This document shows positions 34,598 to 46,459 of a stretch of 64,000 bases of DNA, one piece after another. The notes beneath the pieces are model-generated. The model was not told the DNA's origin. It made no database searches and was given only the letters and a program-made list of their open reading frames with translations. The position numbers and the translations under genes were made by a program. The stretch covers positions 682,001 to 746,000 of the forward strand of contig CM057844.1 of the NCBI GenBank assembly GCA_030068075.1. The letters are read 5' to 3'. Within the stretch, counting starts at the first letter, position 1, and each line of letters begins with the position of its first letter. Origin of the DNA: Paguma larvata (taxonomy: Eukaryota; Chordata; Mammalia; Carnivora; Viverridae).

Positions 34598-34682
34598 GAT
34601 GGAGCCTGCTTTGGATCCTTTGTTTCCTTCTCTCTCTGCCCCTCCCCCTGAAATAAATATTAAAAAATTTTTTTTAAAAAGC
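34598..34682 (+). mobile_element. SINE 3' fragment
   Basis: GGATGGAGCCTGCTTTGGAT followed by CTCTCTGCCCCTCCCC and AAATAAATATT is the 3' half of a felid SINE without its tRNA head. Confidence 0.85.
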
Positions 34683-35200
34683 AGTGGAGATTTTGGTGGT
34701 TAGCAGTTAAGAGGAGACTGGTAGCAACAAGGGAAATGGTGGACCAGTTATGCTTTCAATAGAACCAGGAAAGAGGTAGCTAGGAAGATCCCTTGGAGTC
34801 AAAGCAAGCCTCAAACACCAATTCAAAGCCTACTCTACTCCTTTAAAGGGGCCCCAAATTTAACCAGATCAGAGTGTAGAGAAATTTAAAGCCCAGAATG
34901 TTGTCAAAAACAACAGAACAATCGGTTAGCAATTAGTGGAGGTTAAATCTGGGTACGATATCAGTAGAGACAGATGATCTAGAAACGTAAAAGGAACAGT
35001 CCTTTCCTCAGAGAAATAGAAGTCAAAACAAGTCCAGCTAGGACCACAGTCATCCCTGGACAGAGGAAGGGTCAAAGTGACTGTGAAAGTGTCGAACATT
35101 GTGCCCTCTGAAGAGTAAAATAAAAGGCTGCTCATATGAGGGGAAATAGACATCAGTGAAAAGTGCCAGACAAATCAGTAAACAAATAATTGACTATAGC

Positions 35201-36318
35201 TGCCGGGGTCACCCTGAGAGGAGGCCAGCTCCTACTTCAGGGCTTCCGGCTGGTCCAGGGTTTCACCTGTGTGATGGTTGGTCTAGGCGCAAGAGAAGAC
35301 GTGAAGTCAGTCTCTCGGAGTCAGCCTCATATCAGGACTGGTCCGGGGCTCCCTAAGTAAGGGCTGAAACATAAAGACAAGACAAGACAAAGACACACAA
35401 AGATGTGGAGACAGCCTCTTTTGGAGACTGCTCAAAGTTTATTTTTCTCTCTGGGTTTTTATGTGGTTTTAGAAGCAGTACAGGCATATATTTTGTAATG
35501 ATTAAAAAATGATTTCAACCCTCATGATTGTTCCCACGTTTCGGTTACACAGTTCACATGTAAGCAAAGTATGACAAATGGGTACATTCCATAAGAAATG
35601 TTCAAAAACAATTTCAGTCAAAAGATCAAGAACAATTTACATGCAAGCAAGGTACAACGAATGGGCACACTCTAGTAAGTGGTATAGGTTGAAAGAGCAA
35701 GCACAAAGGCTTTTGGTTACAGTTAAAAGATTATGTGAAAAACATCCTTATTTTTCTGTAACATACTCTAACTTCTATTTCCTAGTAATTATGTCCCAAG
35801 ACTCACAGCAATAATCACATTCCTGAGAGTCTGGCATCACCCTAAAACTGATCAATGATACATTCTAAACTCTACTGATTTCTTAAAGATTTTATTTCCA
35901 TAATTCTCAATATGATTTTATTATTAATAAAGTGTAGTAGCATATGTTGGCTTAATAGGGGAGGAAGCTGTGGAGCACTCTGTTTTTCAATGGCCCATCT
36001 TCTTCAGGAGATATTAGGATGAATCGCAAATCAGCACAAGACCCAGTGACTCTATAGCCAGGTGTCCTGGTGACACTTACTGCGACTGTGCCTGTCTTAG
36101 GTCGCCCCTCCCATGAGGAGTCTTACCCGTCTCTGGCTAACCAGCCCTCCTTCAGAGTCAGACCAGCCATAATTCTGTTTTTGTTGTATTACAACCTGGC
36201 ATTTGCTTCAAGACACCCCCATCCACCGATGAGGGCCCTGGTCTAGGGCACTGTCTTATGGGCCTGAGTCTTCTCCTTAGGCAATGTCACCAGGGCCAAA
36301 GTCTTCTGGTCTCCAACA
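35201..36318 (-). mobile_element. Solo LTR of an endogenous retrovirus, 6 bp duplication
   Basis: Read on the minus strand it begins TGTTGGAGACC and ends GGGTGACCCCGGCA. It is flanked by a perfect 6 bp duplication TATAGC (35195-35200 and 36319-36324), and the L1 sequence on both sides joins when the LTR is removed. An AATAAA (complement of 35438-35443) lies about 240 bp before the 3' end, followed by a GT/CT-rich R-U5. A 6 bp duplication and a long LTR fit class II (betaretrovirus-like) elements. There is no internal viral region and no convincing ORF. Confidence 0.88.
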
Positions 36319-37254
36319 TATAGCCTTGGAATAAGTATCCAGAGTTGCTACAATATATTACCTAAAGTGTCCAGTTTTCAATGAAAAAGAATGAGACATG
36401 CAAAGAAATAGGAAAGTGTGACCCATTCACAGGAAAAAAAAATAGTAGTAGTAGAAATTATCCTTAAGGAAGCCAAGATATTGGATGATATCTGAAGCGA
36501 AAAGTTACTAGAAGAGCTCAATAGCAGATTTGAACTAATGTAATCAAGAATTAGCAGATTTGAAGATAGATCAATTGAGATTATCCAGTCTGATGACTGG
36601 AAAGAAAAAAATAGACAAATGAACAGAGTATAAGAGACCTGTGAGACACTACCAACCATACAAACATAAACATAATTGAGTTCCTAGAAGGAAAGGAGGT
36701 AAAAGGGCATAAGGAATATTTGAAGGAACAGTAATAATAAACTTCTCAAGTTTTGTGGAAAACATAAATCTGCATATTTCAGAAGCTAAACTATTCCAAG
36801 TGGAATCAGTCAAAGAGATCTACACCAAGATACATCATAAACAAACTGCTGAAAGCCAAAAACAAAGAGAATCTTGCAAGCAGGAGAGAGAAGTGATTCA
36901 TTACCTAGGATGGATTCTCAATCAGAAACCATGGAGGCCAAAAGGACACTATCTTCCAAGTGTGAAAAGAAAAGAACTCCAAAAATTTTATATTTAACAA
37001 AAATATGCTTCAAAATGAAAGAGAAATGAAGACATTTTCAGATAAAACCCAAGGGAGTTTGTCACTAATAGACCTGCCATACAAGAAATACTAAAAAGAG
37101 TCAGGTTGAATATAAGGACACTAGACAATAACTTGAATCCACATGAAAAATCAAATACTGAAAAGATAAATATATAAATAAACATAAAAGAGAATATTCT
37201 GTATTTTTGTTTGTAAGCATTTTCCTTTCATATATGATTTAAAAGACAACTGTA

Positions 37255-37448
37255 GAGTGGCACCTGGGTGGCTCAGTCAGTTAAGCATCTGACTTTGTCT
37301 CAGGTTGTGATCTTGCAGTTTGTGAGTTCGAGCCCTGCGTTAGGCTCTGTGCTCACAGCTCAGAGCCTGGAGCCTGCTTTGGATTCTGTGTCTCCCTCTC
37401 TCCCTGCCCTTCCCCTCTCTCAAAAATGAGTAAACATAAAAAAAAAAA
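37255..37448 (+). mobile_element. Felid SINE with target-site duplication
   Basis: The 14 bp duplication AAAAGACAACTGTA is perfect at 37241-37254 and 37449-37462. Confidence 0.95.
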
Positions 37449-37637
37449 AAAAGACAACTGTATAAAGCAATCATTATAAAATCATTATAAAATTGTGTTG
37501 GTGAACTTCAAATATGTAAAGATGTAATTAGTTTCACAATAATAGGACAAAAGAGGGAGCAGGGAACAGAACTACACTGGAGCAAAGTCTTTATGTATTA
37601 TCGAAATTTATTAGCCCTAGTCAGAACTAGATTATTT

Positions 37638-37853
37638 AAAAAAATGTTTTAATATTATTTATTTACTTAGAGAGAGAGAGAGATAGCAAGTGGGGGGAGG
37701 AGGCAGAAAGAGAAAGAGATGGAGAATCCCAAGCAGGCTCCATGCTGTCAGTGCAGAGCCCAACACAGGGCTTGAATTCACGAACCATGAGATCATGACC
37801 TTAGCTGATATCAAGAGTCAAATACTTAACTGACTGAGCCACCCAGGCACCCC
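37638..37853 (-). mobile_element. Felid SINE with target-site duplication
   Basis: The 15 bp duplication AGAACTAGATTATTT occurs at 37623-37637 and 37854-37868. Confidence 0.95.
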
Positions 37854-39865
37854 AGAACTAGATTATTTTAAGTTAATATGTTCATTGTAATCCCCAGTGT
37901 AACCACTAAGTAATCATCCAAAAATATAATAAAACAGCAAGGGAATTAAAATGATATATTAGAAAATATATAAATAGAGAAGGTAGTCATGGAGTAATAG
38001 AAGCAAAAGATGCAAGAATGTAGAAAACAAATAGCAAAATGAAAGACATAAATCCTACCTTATCAGTAATTACTTGGAGTGCAAATGGACTAAACATTCC
38101 AATAAAAAGGCAAGGATTGCTGGAATGGGCTAAAAATGATCCAATTGCTCTATAAGCCAACCAGGAAAAAAGTTCCTTCATAAGCTAATTAATACTCTCT
38201 CAAGATAGGGCAAAATTACATAATTAATTACATAATGAGAAATAAATGTCTTTCTGAGTCACAGACACATAAACACACACAGATTGCTTCAATTATACAA
38301 TTTTAGCTGCAGGCAAAAGACACAAGGTATAAAAATTCATTGGTTTTGGTATCAAAGAGTGGTTCTGTTTCCCAGTGCGCTGATGTGCTCAGACAAATAT
38401 GCCGAAAAAAGTCAATAATGAGAAACCAAATACTCTGTCATCTCTAACCCAACAGAGAATAATGTATCTCTATAAATCCACTAACCTATTTATTGATCAC
38501 TATGTGATCAGACCAAAAAAAAAACCAAAACAAATTAATAATCATTGTTGTCACCAGTGGGGAACCACTTATCAGATGTAAGTAAAGCAGAAACAAAACC
38601 AAAAAAATCTAAGGAGAAGGGGATTAGTAATACTAGAGAAACAACAAATCAGCGAGGTTAAAGTTCCATTTGTTCTTTGAACTCACCTGTGGAAGTCAAC
38701 AAAAGTGGTGCCTGAGCTTAAACTGCCCATGTACTTGGATTCAGGTAAATCCACTGGGCCTTTCAGTTAAGAATACCCAAAATTGTTGAAGGATTTTTAA
38801 AGATGGTAATATTATGACTCTATAGAAACATAAATTGCTCACACGCCAAAGATTCCATTTGACTCATTAATTATGAGAGAGACTGTAAGTAAAATCTTAC
38901 AACTAGCTTAAGGCAAATTTTGAGAGTGATATAGTCAAATATAAAATGCTGAAATGAGGTTAAAAAGAGAGAGAAAAACTTAAAACTTATTTTATATCCA
39001 CAATAACCAAGTGCATTCCAACACACAACTTTATTATAAATGATCTCAAAGTCAACAAAAGGTGAAAAACCCCTGTAGAATCAGAAAAGCAAGATGGGAA
39101 GTAATCTCTCAGTCCATTTCAAGTCTTAAAAAAAAATCCAACTGTATGCCATCTAGAAGAGATACATGTTAGATTCAAAGCGACAAATAAGTGGAAAGTA
39201 AAAGAGTGGGAATAATATACCATGCAAACAGTAACGAAAGGAAAGCTGGAATGGCTATACTAACATCAGACAAAATAGACTTTAAGACAAAAGTGAACAA
39301 GGAACTAATGGAAACCAGGAAAGTGATGGCTCAACAAATAAATATGAATAGAGAGTTAGAAATTATAGAAGGAATGAAACAGGAATTTGGAGCTGAAAAG
39401 TACTGCAACGTATCAAAAATTCACAAGAGAATTTCAATACCACATTTGAACAGGAAGACAGAAGAATTACTTAATTGGAAGATGAGACAATTGACATTTT
39501 ATATTCTGAAGAGTAGAAAGGAAAAGCAGTGAAGGAAAATAAGCAGAGCCTAAGGGACCTGTGGAACACAATCAAGCATATCAACATACGCAGAATGAGA
39601 ATCCCAGAAGGAGAGGAAATAGAGAAAGGGAGAGAAAGAGTAGTTGCAGAAACAATGGCTGAAAGCTTCCCAAATTTGATAAAAGACAATTACACATTTA
39701 AGAAGCTCAATGAACTCAGAAATCCAATGAACTCAGAAGCTCAGTGAACTCACATTATATTCAAACTGTTGAAAGCCAAAGAGAAAAAGAGAATCTTGAA
39801 AGTAGCAAGAGGAAAGTGACTGATTATGCAAGGATCTTGTTATATAGATGGGTTAAAGATAGCTG

Positions 39866-40066
39866 CTGGGGGCACCTGGGTGACTCAATTGGTTAAGTGA
39901 CTCTTGATTTCAGCTCAGGTCATGATCTCAGGGTCATGAGATCAAGTCCTACTTTGGGTTCCATCCTGGCCATGAAGCCTGGTTAAGATTCTCTCTCCCT
40001 CTCCCTCTGCATCTCCCCTCTCCCCGGCTTATGCTCTCTCTCTCTCTCTGTCAAAAATAAAAGTGT
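39866..40066 (+). mobile_element. CAN-SINE in L1
   Basis: The head is GGGCACCTGGGTGACTCAAT, followed by CTCAGGTCATGATCTCAGGG and a CT-rich tail ending CAAAAATAAAAG. Confidence 0.92.
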
Positions 40067-40287
40067 CCCTATATATTGCCCTAAGGTGGTTTACTTCTTC
40101 ATGTAGTCTAGGACTGTTAGCTCAATGTCCACTGGCACCAAACTTAATTCTTACATATTTACTATTTTACTTATTTTTTTCTTTTTTATAAATGAGCTAA
40201 AAATATTTTTATTTTTTATTGAAATATAGTTGACACACAGTGTCAGTTTAGTTTCAGGTGCATATTCACTGTGCACATTCACTTTTA

Positions 40288-40508
40288 TTTTTAAAATTTT
40301 TTTGTTTATTTTTGAGAGAGAGAAAGAGAGTGCACACACATGAGTGGGGGATGGGCAGAGAGAGAGGGAGATGGAGAGAATCCCAAGCAGGCTGTGCACT
40401 GTCGGTGCAGAGCTGAATGCAGGCTCAATCTCACAAACTGTGAGATCATGACCTAAGCTGAAACCAAGAGTCAGATGCTTAACTGACTGAGTCACCCAGG
40501 CACCCCAG
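40288..40508 (-). mobile_element. Felid SINE with target-site duplication
   Basis: The 11 bp duplication ATTCACTTTTA is perfect at 40277-40287 and 40509-40519. Confidence 0.94.
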
Positions 40509-40579
40509 ATTCACTTTTAAATACAGAACCCAAAGCCATTTAAGTTGAGTCTGCTGGTTTTGCATACTCCATGAAATTG

Positions 40580-40915
40580 CACTCAAATGTGCTAACCAAA
40601 GATAAGACAAACTCTTTGTCTAATAAAAAAACCCAAACTTCTGTTGCTCTTCAGAACTCCATGACCCAGAGACTCCATCTTGTTACTGAACAACATCACC
40701 TAAACATCATGTAAGCCCTCCCATTTCCCTCTGTTCTGGGAGTTCCCTTACCCTTTTCCTCCTTCTGGGAGGCACCTGTGCCACTCTCTCTGGAAGCTCT
40801 CCTGCTGTGAGGGTCTTTCTTTCTCAGTCAATTCTGTGCAAGTGTTTTCCAATAAAAACAATGGCGTCTTGTGGTCCTGTCTTTTTCTTGATCAGCTCCG
40901 AATCCTATAGCTTAC
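40580..40915 (+). mobile_element. LTR-like fragment
   Basis: CCATGACCCAGAGACTCCAT, a CTGTGAGGGTCTTTCTTTCT section and the AATAAAAAC signal at 40850-40860 followed by a GT/CT-rich end resemble the 3' half of a class I retroviral LTR. Limits and family are not determined. Confidence 0.4.
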
Positions 40916-41288
40916 TGTAGATCCTCAATAAGACTGACAGCTGATTTCTCATCAGAAACTATGGAGACCAAAGACAGTGGGATGATATCTTCAAAGTGCT
41001 TAAAAGAAACCTGTCAAACAAGAACTCTACAGCCAGCAAACCTGTCCTTCAAAAATGAAGGCAAAATTAAGACATTCTCAGATAAATAAATAAAACCTAA
41101 TGGAGTTTGTTGCTAGTATATCTACTCTACAAGGAATGCTTATAGGGAGGTCTATAGGGAGGTCTTCGGCTGAAATGAAAGGACTCTAAATAGTAACTCA
41201 AAACCACATGAAGAAACAAAGTATGTTGGTAAAGATAGTCACATAGGTAAATGTAAAAGCCAGTATTGTGTTTTTGGTTGGTAACTTA

Positions 41289-41297
41289 CCTTTCTTC

Positions 41298-41372
<75 letters not shown>

Positions 41373-41563
41373 AAGTTTATTTACTTATTTTGAGGGAGAG
41401 CGTAAGTGGGGGGTGGGAAGAGAGGGGGAGAGAGAGAATTCCAAGCAGGCTCTACTCATTAGCACAGAGCTGACAGGGGTCTCGATCTAACAAACTGTGA
41501 GATCATGACCTGAGCTGAAATCAAGAGTTGGACACTTAACTGACTGAGCCACCCAGGCGCCAA
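41289..41563 (-). mobile_element. Felid SINE with expanded (TTTC)n tail
   Basis: The reversed body ends TGAGCCACCCAGGCGCC. Its poly-A side has become a pure (TTTC)n array. A short flank duplication GTAACTT is seen on both sides (41281, 41564). Confidence 0.92.
41290..41372. repeat. (TTTC)n tetranucleotide microsatellite
   Basis: About 20 units, nearly uninterrupted, at the tail of a SINE. The apparent serine/phenylalanine-rich ORF here is an artefact. Confidence 0.97.
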
Positions 41564-42010
41564 GTAACTTTTTTTCTTTATTATTTTGAAGACAAATTCA
41601 TAAAACAATAATTATAAATCCATGTTGTCCACAATGGACAAAAAATGCATAGGGATATAATTTATGACACTAACATAAAGGAGAAAAGAAGGAGGTGCAT
41701 AGGAACAGAGTTTGGGGATACTATTGAAGCTAAGTTGTTATTAGTCCCATCTAGATCATTATCAGTTTAAGATGCGAATTGTAATTCCAAGACAACCATG
41801 AAGAAAATAATATACAGAAAAATGAGAAAGGAATAAAAATAGTGCACTATAAAAATCAATTAAACACAAAATGAGTAATGTAAGAATTAATGAATAAAAT
41901 AGATAAAAGACATATAGAAAACAAATAAAAAAATTGCAGAAGTAAATCGTTATCTTTAGTTACTTTAACAGTGAATGACATTAAACTCCTTCTTTAAAAT
42001 GCAGAGATTA

Positions 42011-42215
42011 GGGGCGCCTGGGTGGCTCAGTCCGTTGAGCGTCTGACTTCGGCTCAGGTCATGATCTCGTGCTCTGTGAGTTCGAGCCCTGAGTCGGGCT
42101 CTGTGCTGATGGCTCAGAGCCTGGAGCCTGCCTCACATTCTTTGTCTCCCTCTCTCTCTGCCCCTCCTCCACTCATGCTCTGTCTCAAAAATAAATATAA
42201 ACATTAAAAAAAAAA
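42011..42215 (+). mobile_element. Young felid SINE, 17 bp perfect duplication
   Basis: TTAAAATGCAGAGATTA is identical at 41994-42010 and 42216-42232. The body (GGGGCGCCTGGGTGGCTCAG) is close to the felid consensus, so this is one of the youngest insertions in the window and could be polymorphic. Confidence 0.96.
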
Positions 42216-42721
42216 TTAAAATGCAGAGATTAGAAGAATGCACACACAACAAAAACTGTCCCAACTATAAGCTGTCCACAGGAGCCTCTCATTATATTCA
42301 AACACACAAAAAGGCTGAAAGTGAAAGAATAATGATATTTTATGTGAATAATAATTAAAAGACAGTTGAAGTGGCTATACTGATCTCAGGAAAAATAAGC
42401 CTAAATAAAAAGTTATTATAAAGCTAGAGAAGAATATTATTTATTGATGATAGGGTCAATCTATCATGTAGATACAACATTCACACATATACACACCTAC
42501 TAAGTCTCGTGATATTAAACATTTACATAATTAAAGGGAGAAATAGATAATTCTATAATATAATTGAAGCGGGAGACTTCAGTTCCACAGTGTCAAATGA
42601 GTGGAACAACTAGACAGAAGAGCAATATGTAAATAGAGGACTTGAACAACATCATAAATCAACTAGATCTAACATATACCTACAGAACACTCCACCCAAT
42701 AGTAGAATACACATTCTTTTC

Positions 42722-42936
42722 TTTTCTTTTTTTAACATTTATTTATTTTTGAGAAACAGAGACAGAGTAGGAGTAGCGGAAGGGCAGAGAGAGAGAGGGA
42801 GACACAGAATCCAAAGCAGGCTCCAGCCTCTGAGCCATCAGCACAGAGCTCGACGTGGGGCTCGAACTCAGACTGTGAGATCATGACCTGAGCTGAAGTC
42901 GGCCACTTAACCAACTGAGCCACCCAGGCGCCCCTC
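42722..42936 (-). mobile_element. Felid SINE with target-site duplication
   Basis: The 13 bp duplication ACACATTCTTTTC is perfect at 42709-42721 and 42937-42949. The body ends GAGCCACCCAGGCGCCCC. Confidence 0.95.
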
Positions 42937-43895
42937 ACACATTCTTTTCAAGGGCACAAGTAACAATTTATGGGATAGACCATATATTAGGTCACAAAAC
43001 AAGTCTCAATAAATTTAAAAAGATTGAAATCATACTAAGTGTCTTCAATGACCACAATGGAATGAAACTCGAATTCAATAGCAGAAGGAATTGGAAAACC
43101 CATGAACATGAGGGAATCAAAAGAAACACTTAACCGCAAGGGAAATTTAAAAATACGTTGACATGAATGAAAACAGAATACAACTTACCAAAATTCATGG
43201 GATACAGCAAAAGCAGTGATTGGAAGGAAATTTATAGGTGTAAATGTCTATATTAACAAAAGAAGAAAAATATATAACTGATAGCCTAACTTTACTATAG
43301 GAACTAGATAAAAAAGGACAAACTAAACAAAGACTAGAAAAAGGAAAGAAATTATAAAGATTAGAGTGGAGATGAAAAAAGTGGAGGAGAGAAAAACAAT
43401 AGAAAATCAACAAAACCAAAATGTGAGTCTTTAGAAACATCAACAAAATTGACAAACATTTAGCTAGACTACTGAGAGAAGACCTAAATTATTAAAATCA
43501 GAAATGAAAATGAGGACATTACTACTGACCTACAGAAATGAAAAAAGAATTACAATAAAACATTATAAACACTTATATGCTGACAAATTAGACTAGTTGA
43601 ATAGACAATGTCCTAGAAACATATCAACTACCAAAACTGATTCAAGAAGAAATAGAAAAGCTGCCCAGAATATAAAAAGAAAGAGACTGAATCAGGAATA
43701 AAAAGCCTCCCAACAAAGAAAAGCCAAGGAGCAGATGGCTTCCTTAGTGAATTCTACAAAACATTTAAAGAAAATTGACTTCAATCCTTCTCAAATTCTT
43801 TCAAAAAACAGATGAGAGATCTTTTTCTAACTCATTCTGTCAGACAAAGACATCAAAAGAAAACAAAACTGCAGGTAATATTCCTTATGGATATA

Positions 43896-44357
43896 TGTAT
43901 TGGTCTGCTTGGGCTCTCATAACAAATTACCGCTGTCTAGGTGACTTAAACAACAGAATTTTCTTTCTCATGGTTCTAGAGGCTGAAGTCCCAGATGAAG
44001 GTCTGCCAGGATTTGGTTTCTGAAGGGTGCTCTCTTCCTGGCTTGCAGATGGTTGCTTTCTCACTACAGTCCTCACATGGCCTTTCCTCTGAATGGAGAG
44101 ACAGTAGATGGATAGATAAATGGATAGATACATAGATGATAGATAGATAGACAGGCAGACAGATAAATAGATAAAAAGATTAAAGAGATAGCTTCCTCTT
44201 CTTTCGAGGTCACCATTCCTATCAGATTAGGGCCCTACCTTTATGACTTCATTTAACCTTAATTACCCTCAGAAATGCTATCTTCAAATATCATCACATT
44301 GGGGGTTAGGACATCAACATATGAATGGTGGAGGGGAATACAATACAATCTATAGGA
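43896..44357 (+). mobile_element. MaLR-type LTR inside L1
   Basis: TGTATTGGTCTGCTTGGGCT, ATAACAAATTACC, GACTTAAACAACAGAATTTT, TTCTAGAGGCTGAAGTCC, TTAGGGCCCTACC and GGGGTTAGGACATCAACATA follow the MaLR LTR order. A (GATA)n microsatellite (44,105-44,180) lies in it. L1 ORF2 resumes directly after it. Confidence 0.75.
44105..44180. repeat. (GATA)n-type microsatellite
   Basis: Imperfect GATA/GACA units within the MaLR LTR. Confidence 0.9.
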
Positions 44358-45018
44358 GTATATGAAAAAATCCTCAAGAAAATGCTAGCACACCTAATTA
44401 ACAGCACAACTCAAAAGGATTATATGCTATGACCAAGTGGGATTTATTCTGGGAATGCAATATATGAAAACAAATTAGTTTAATACCATATTAATACAAA
44501 GAAGGAAGAAAACCACCTACATGACCACCTACATTGACGCACAAAAAGCATTTGACAAAATTCAACTCCCTTTCATAATAAAAACAATCAACAAACTAGG
44601 AAGAGAAAGTAATTTTTGCAACATAGTAAAGGGTGTTAGTGAAAAAGCCCACAGCTAACATCATACCCAAAGAAAAAGGCTGAAAACTTTCCTTATAACA
44701 TTAAGAAGAAAGTAACAATGCCAAGTTTCACCACTTCCATTCAAACACTACTGGTCTTTCTAGCCAGAAAATTAGACAAGAAAAAGAAATTAAAAGGCAT
44801 TTAAAATGGAAAGGAAAAACACCTTTTTTTTTTTTTAACAAATTAACACCATTTGCACATGGCATGATCTTATACATAAAAAAGCCTAAGGGATCCATAA
44901 AACTAGAGGGTAATAAGTTCAGTAAATTTGCAGGGTACAAGATCAATACACCACAATTAGTTGTATTTATAGACACTAGGAATGAACAGTCTGAGATGGA
45001 AATTAAGAAAAAAATTTT

Positions 45019-45205
45019 ACTGGGGTGTCTGGGTGGCTCAGGCTGATAAGCAGCAGACTTTTTGGCTCAGATCATGATCTCACAGTTTGTGAGTTGTCAA
45101 GCCCTGCATCAGGCTCTGTGCTGATGGTGCAGAAACTGCTTGGGATTCTCTCTCCTCTCTTTCTGCCCCTACCCCCTCTCAAAATAAATAAATAAACTTA
45201 AAAAA
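45019..45205 (+). mobile_element. Felid SINE in L1
   Basis: The head is GGGGTGTCTGGGTGGCTCAG, with AATAAATAAATAAAC before the A tail. It is diverged in the middle. Confidence 0.92.
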
Positions 45206-45351
45206 AAAAGAAAATAATTTTACTTATAACAGCATCAAAAAGAATAAAATACTTGAGTATATATTTAACCAAGAAGGTATGAGAAAACCACAAAACATTA
45301 CTGAAGGAAGTTAAAGAAGATCTAAATAAATGAGAAGCCATCTGGTGTTTG

Positions 45352-45905
45352 TGTCTTGGAAGTTTTTTTTTTTCCCCCAATTCCAGTATACTTAACATTC
45401 AGTGTTCTATTAGTTTCAAGTGTACAATATAGTGATTCAACAATACCATATATCACCTGGTGCTCATCAGGACATGTGCACTCTTTAATCCCCCTTACCT
45501 ATTTAACCCATTTCCCCACCCACCTCCCCTCATTACAATCAGTTTGTTCTCTATAGGTAAGAGTTTGTTTCTTGTCTCTCTTTTTTTTTCCCTTTGCTCA
45601 TTTGTTTTGTTTCTAAAATTCCACATATGAGTGAAATCATATAGTTTTGTCTTTCTCTGACTGGCTTATTTCACTTAGCATAACCATCTTTTTCTTTGCA
45701 AATGGTAAGATTTCATTCTTTTTTTATAGCTGAATAATATTTCATTGTATGTATATATACCACATTTTCTTAATCCATTATCTATCAGTGGACACATGGA
45801 CTGCTTCTATAGTTTGACTATTGTAAATAATGCTGCTATAAATATAGGGGTGCATGTATCCCTTAGGATTAGAGGTTTTGCATTTTTTGAGTAAACATTG
45901 TGGAT
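45352..45905 (-). mobile_element. 5'-truncated L1 inserted antisense in older L1
   Basis: GTACAATATAGTGATTCAAC, TAAAATTCCACATATGAGTG and GACTATTGTAAATAATGCTG are reversed carnivore L1 3' UTR and ORF2 end. The sense L1 reading resumes at 45,906 (TTGGAAAATTTAATATTG). Confidence 0.88.
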
Positions 45906-46299
45906 TGGAAAATTTAATATTGTAAGATGGCAATACTCTTCAAAGTGATCTACAGACTCAGTGTAATCCCTATTAAATCCAAGAGACTTTTTGTTTCCTT
46001 ACAGAAATAAAAAAGCTCATCCTAAAATTCATCTGTTATAGTAAAGGATCCAAAACAGCCAAAACAATCTTGAAAAAAAGAATGAAATTGGAAGACTCAC
46101 ATATTCCACTTTCAAAGCTACAGTAATCAAAACAGTGTGATACTGACATAAAGATAGGTATATAGACCATGGAATAGAACTGAGAATCCCATCATTAACC
46201 CATGTATCTATGGCTAATTGATTTTTGGCAAGGGTTCCAAGACCATTTATTGGGAATGAAAAGTCTCTTCAACAAATGGTGCTAGGACAACTAGATATC

Positions 46300-46328
46300 C
46301 ATATGCAAAAAAAAAAAAAAAAAAAAAA
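46300..46328. repeat. Poly-A run
   Basis: About 22 consecutive A in the sense L1 ORF2. Confidence 0.95.
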
Positions 46329-46459
46329 GTGAAGTTAGCTCCTTACTTCATACCATATATAAAAATTAACTCAAAATGGACCAAAGACCTAATGTAAAAG
46401 GTAAAACTATACAAAACTTAGAAGATATAGGTTTAAATCTTCATAACTTTGAATTGGCA

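Larger units (their letters stand above)
33470..39297 (+). mobile_element. Composite decayed L1 (5' UTR to start of ORF2)
   Basis: A sense-strand L1 can be followed through 5' UTR-like sequence (33,560-35,200), an ORF1-like section (36,330-37,190), and the ORF1/ORF2 linker and ORF2 start (37,200-39,297). It is interrupted by a short L1 3' piece near 33,725-33,890, a SINE 3' fragment, a solo LTR and two complete SINEs. The protein frames are broken. The upstream limit is uncertain. Confidence 0.6.
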
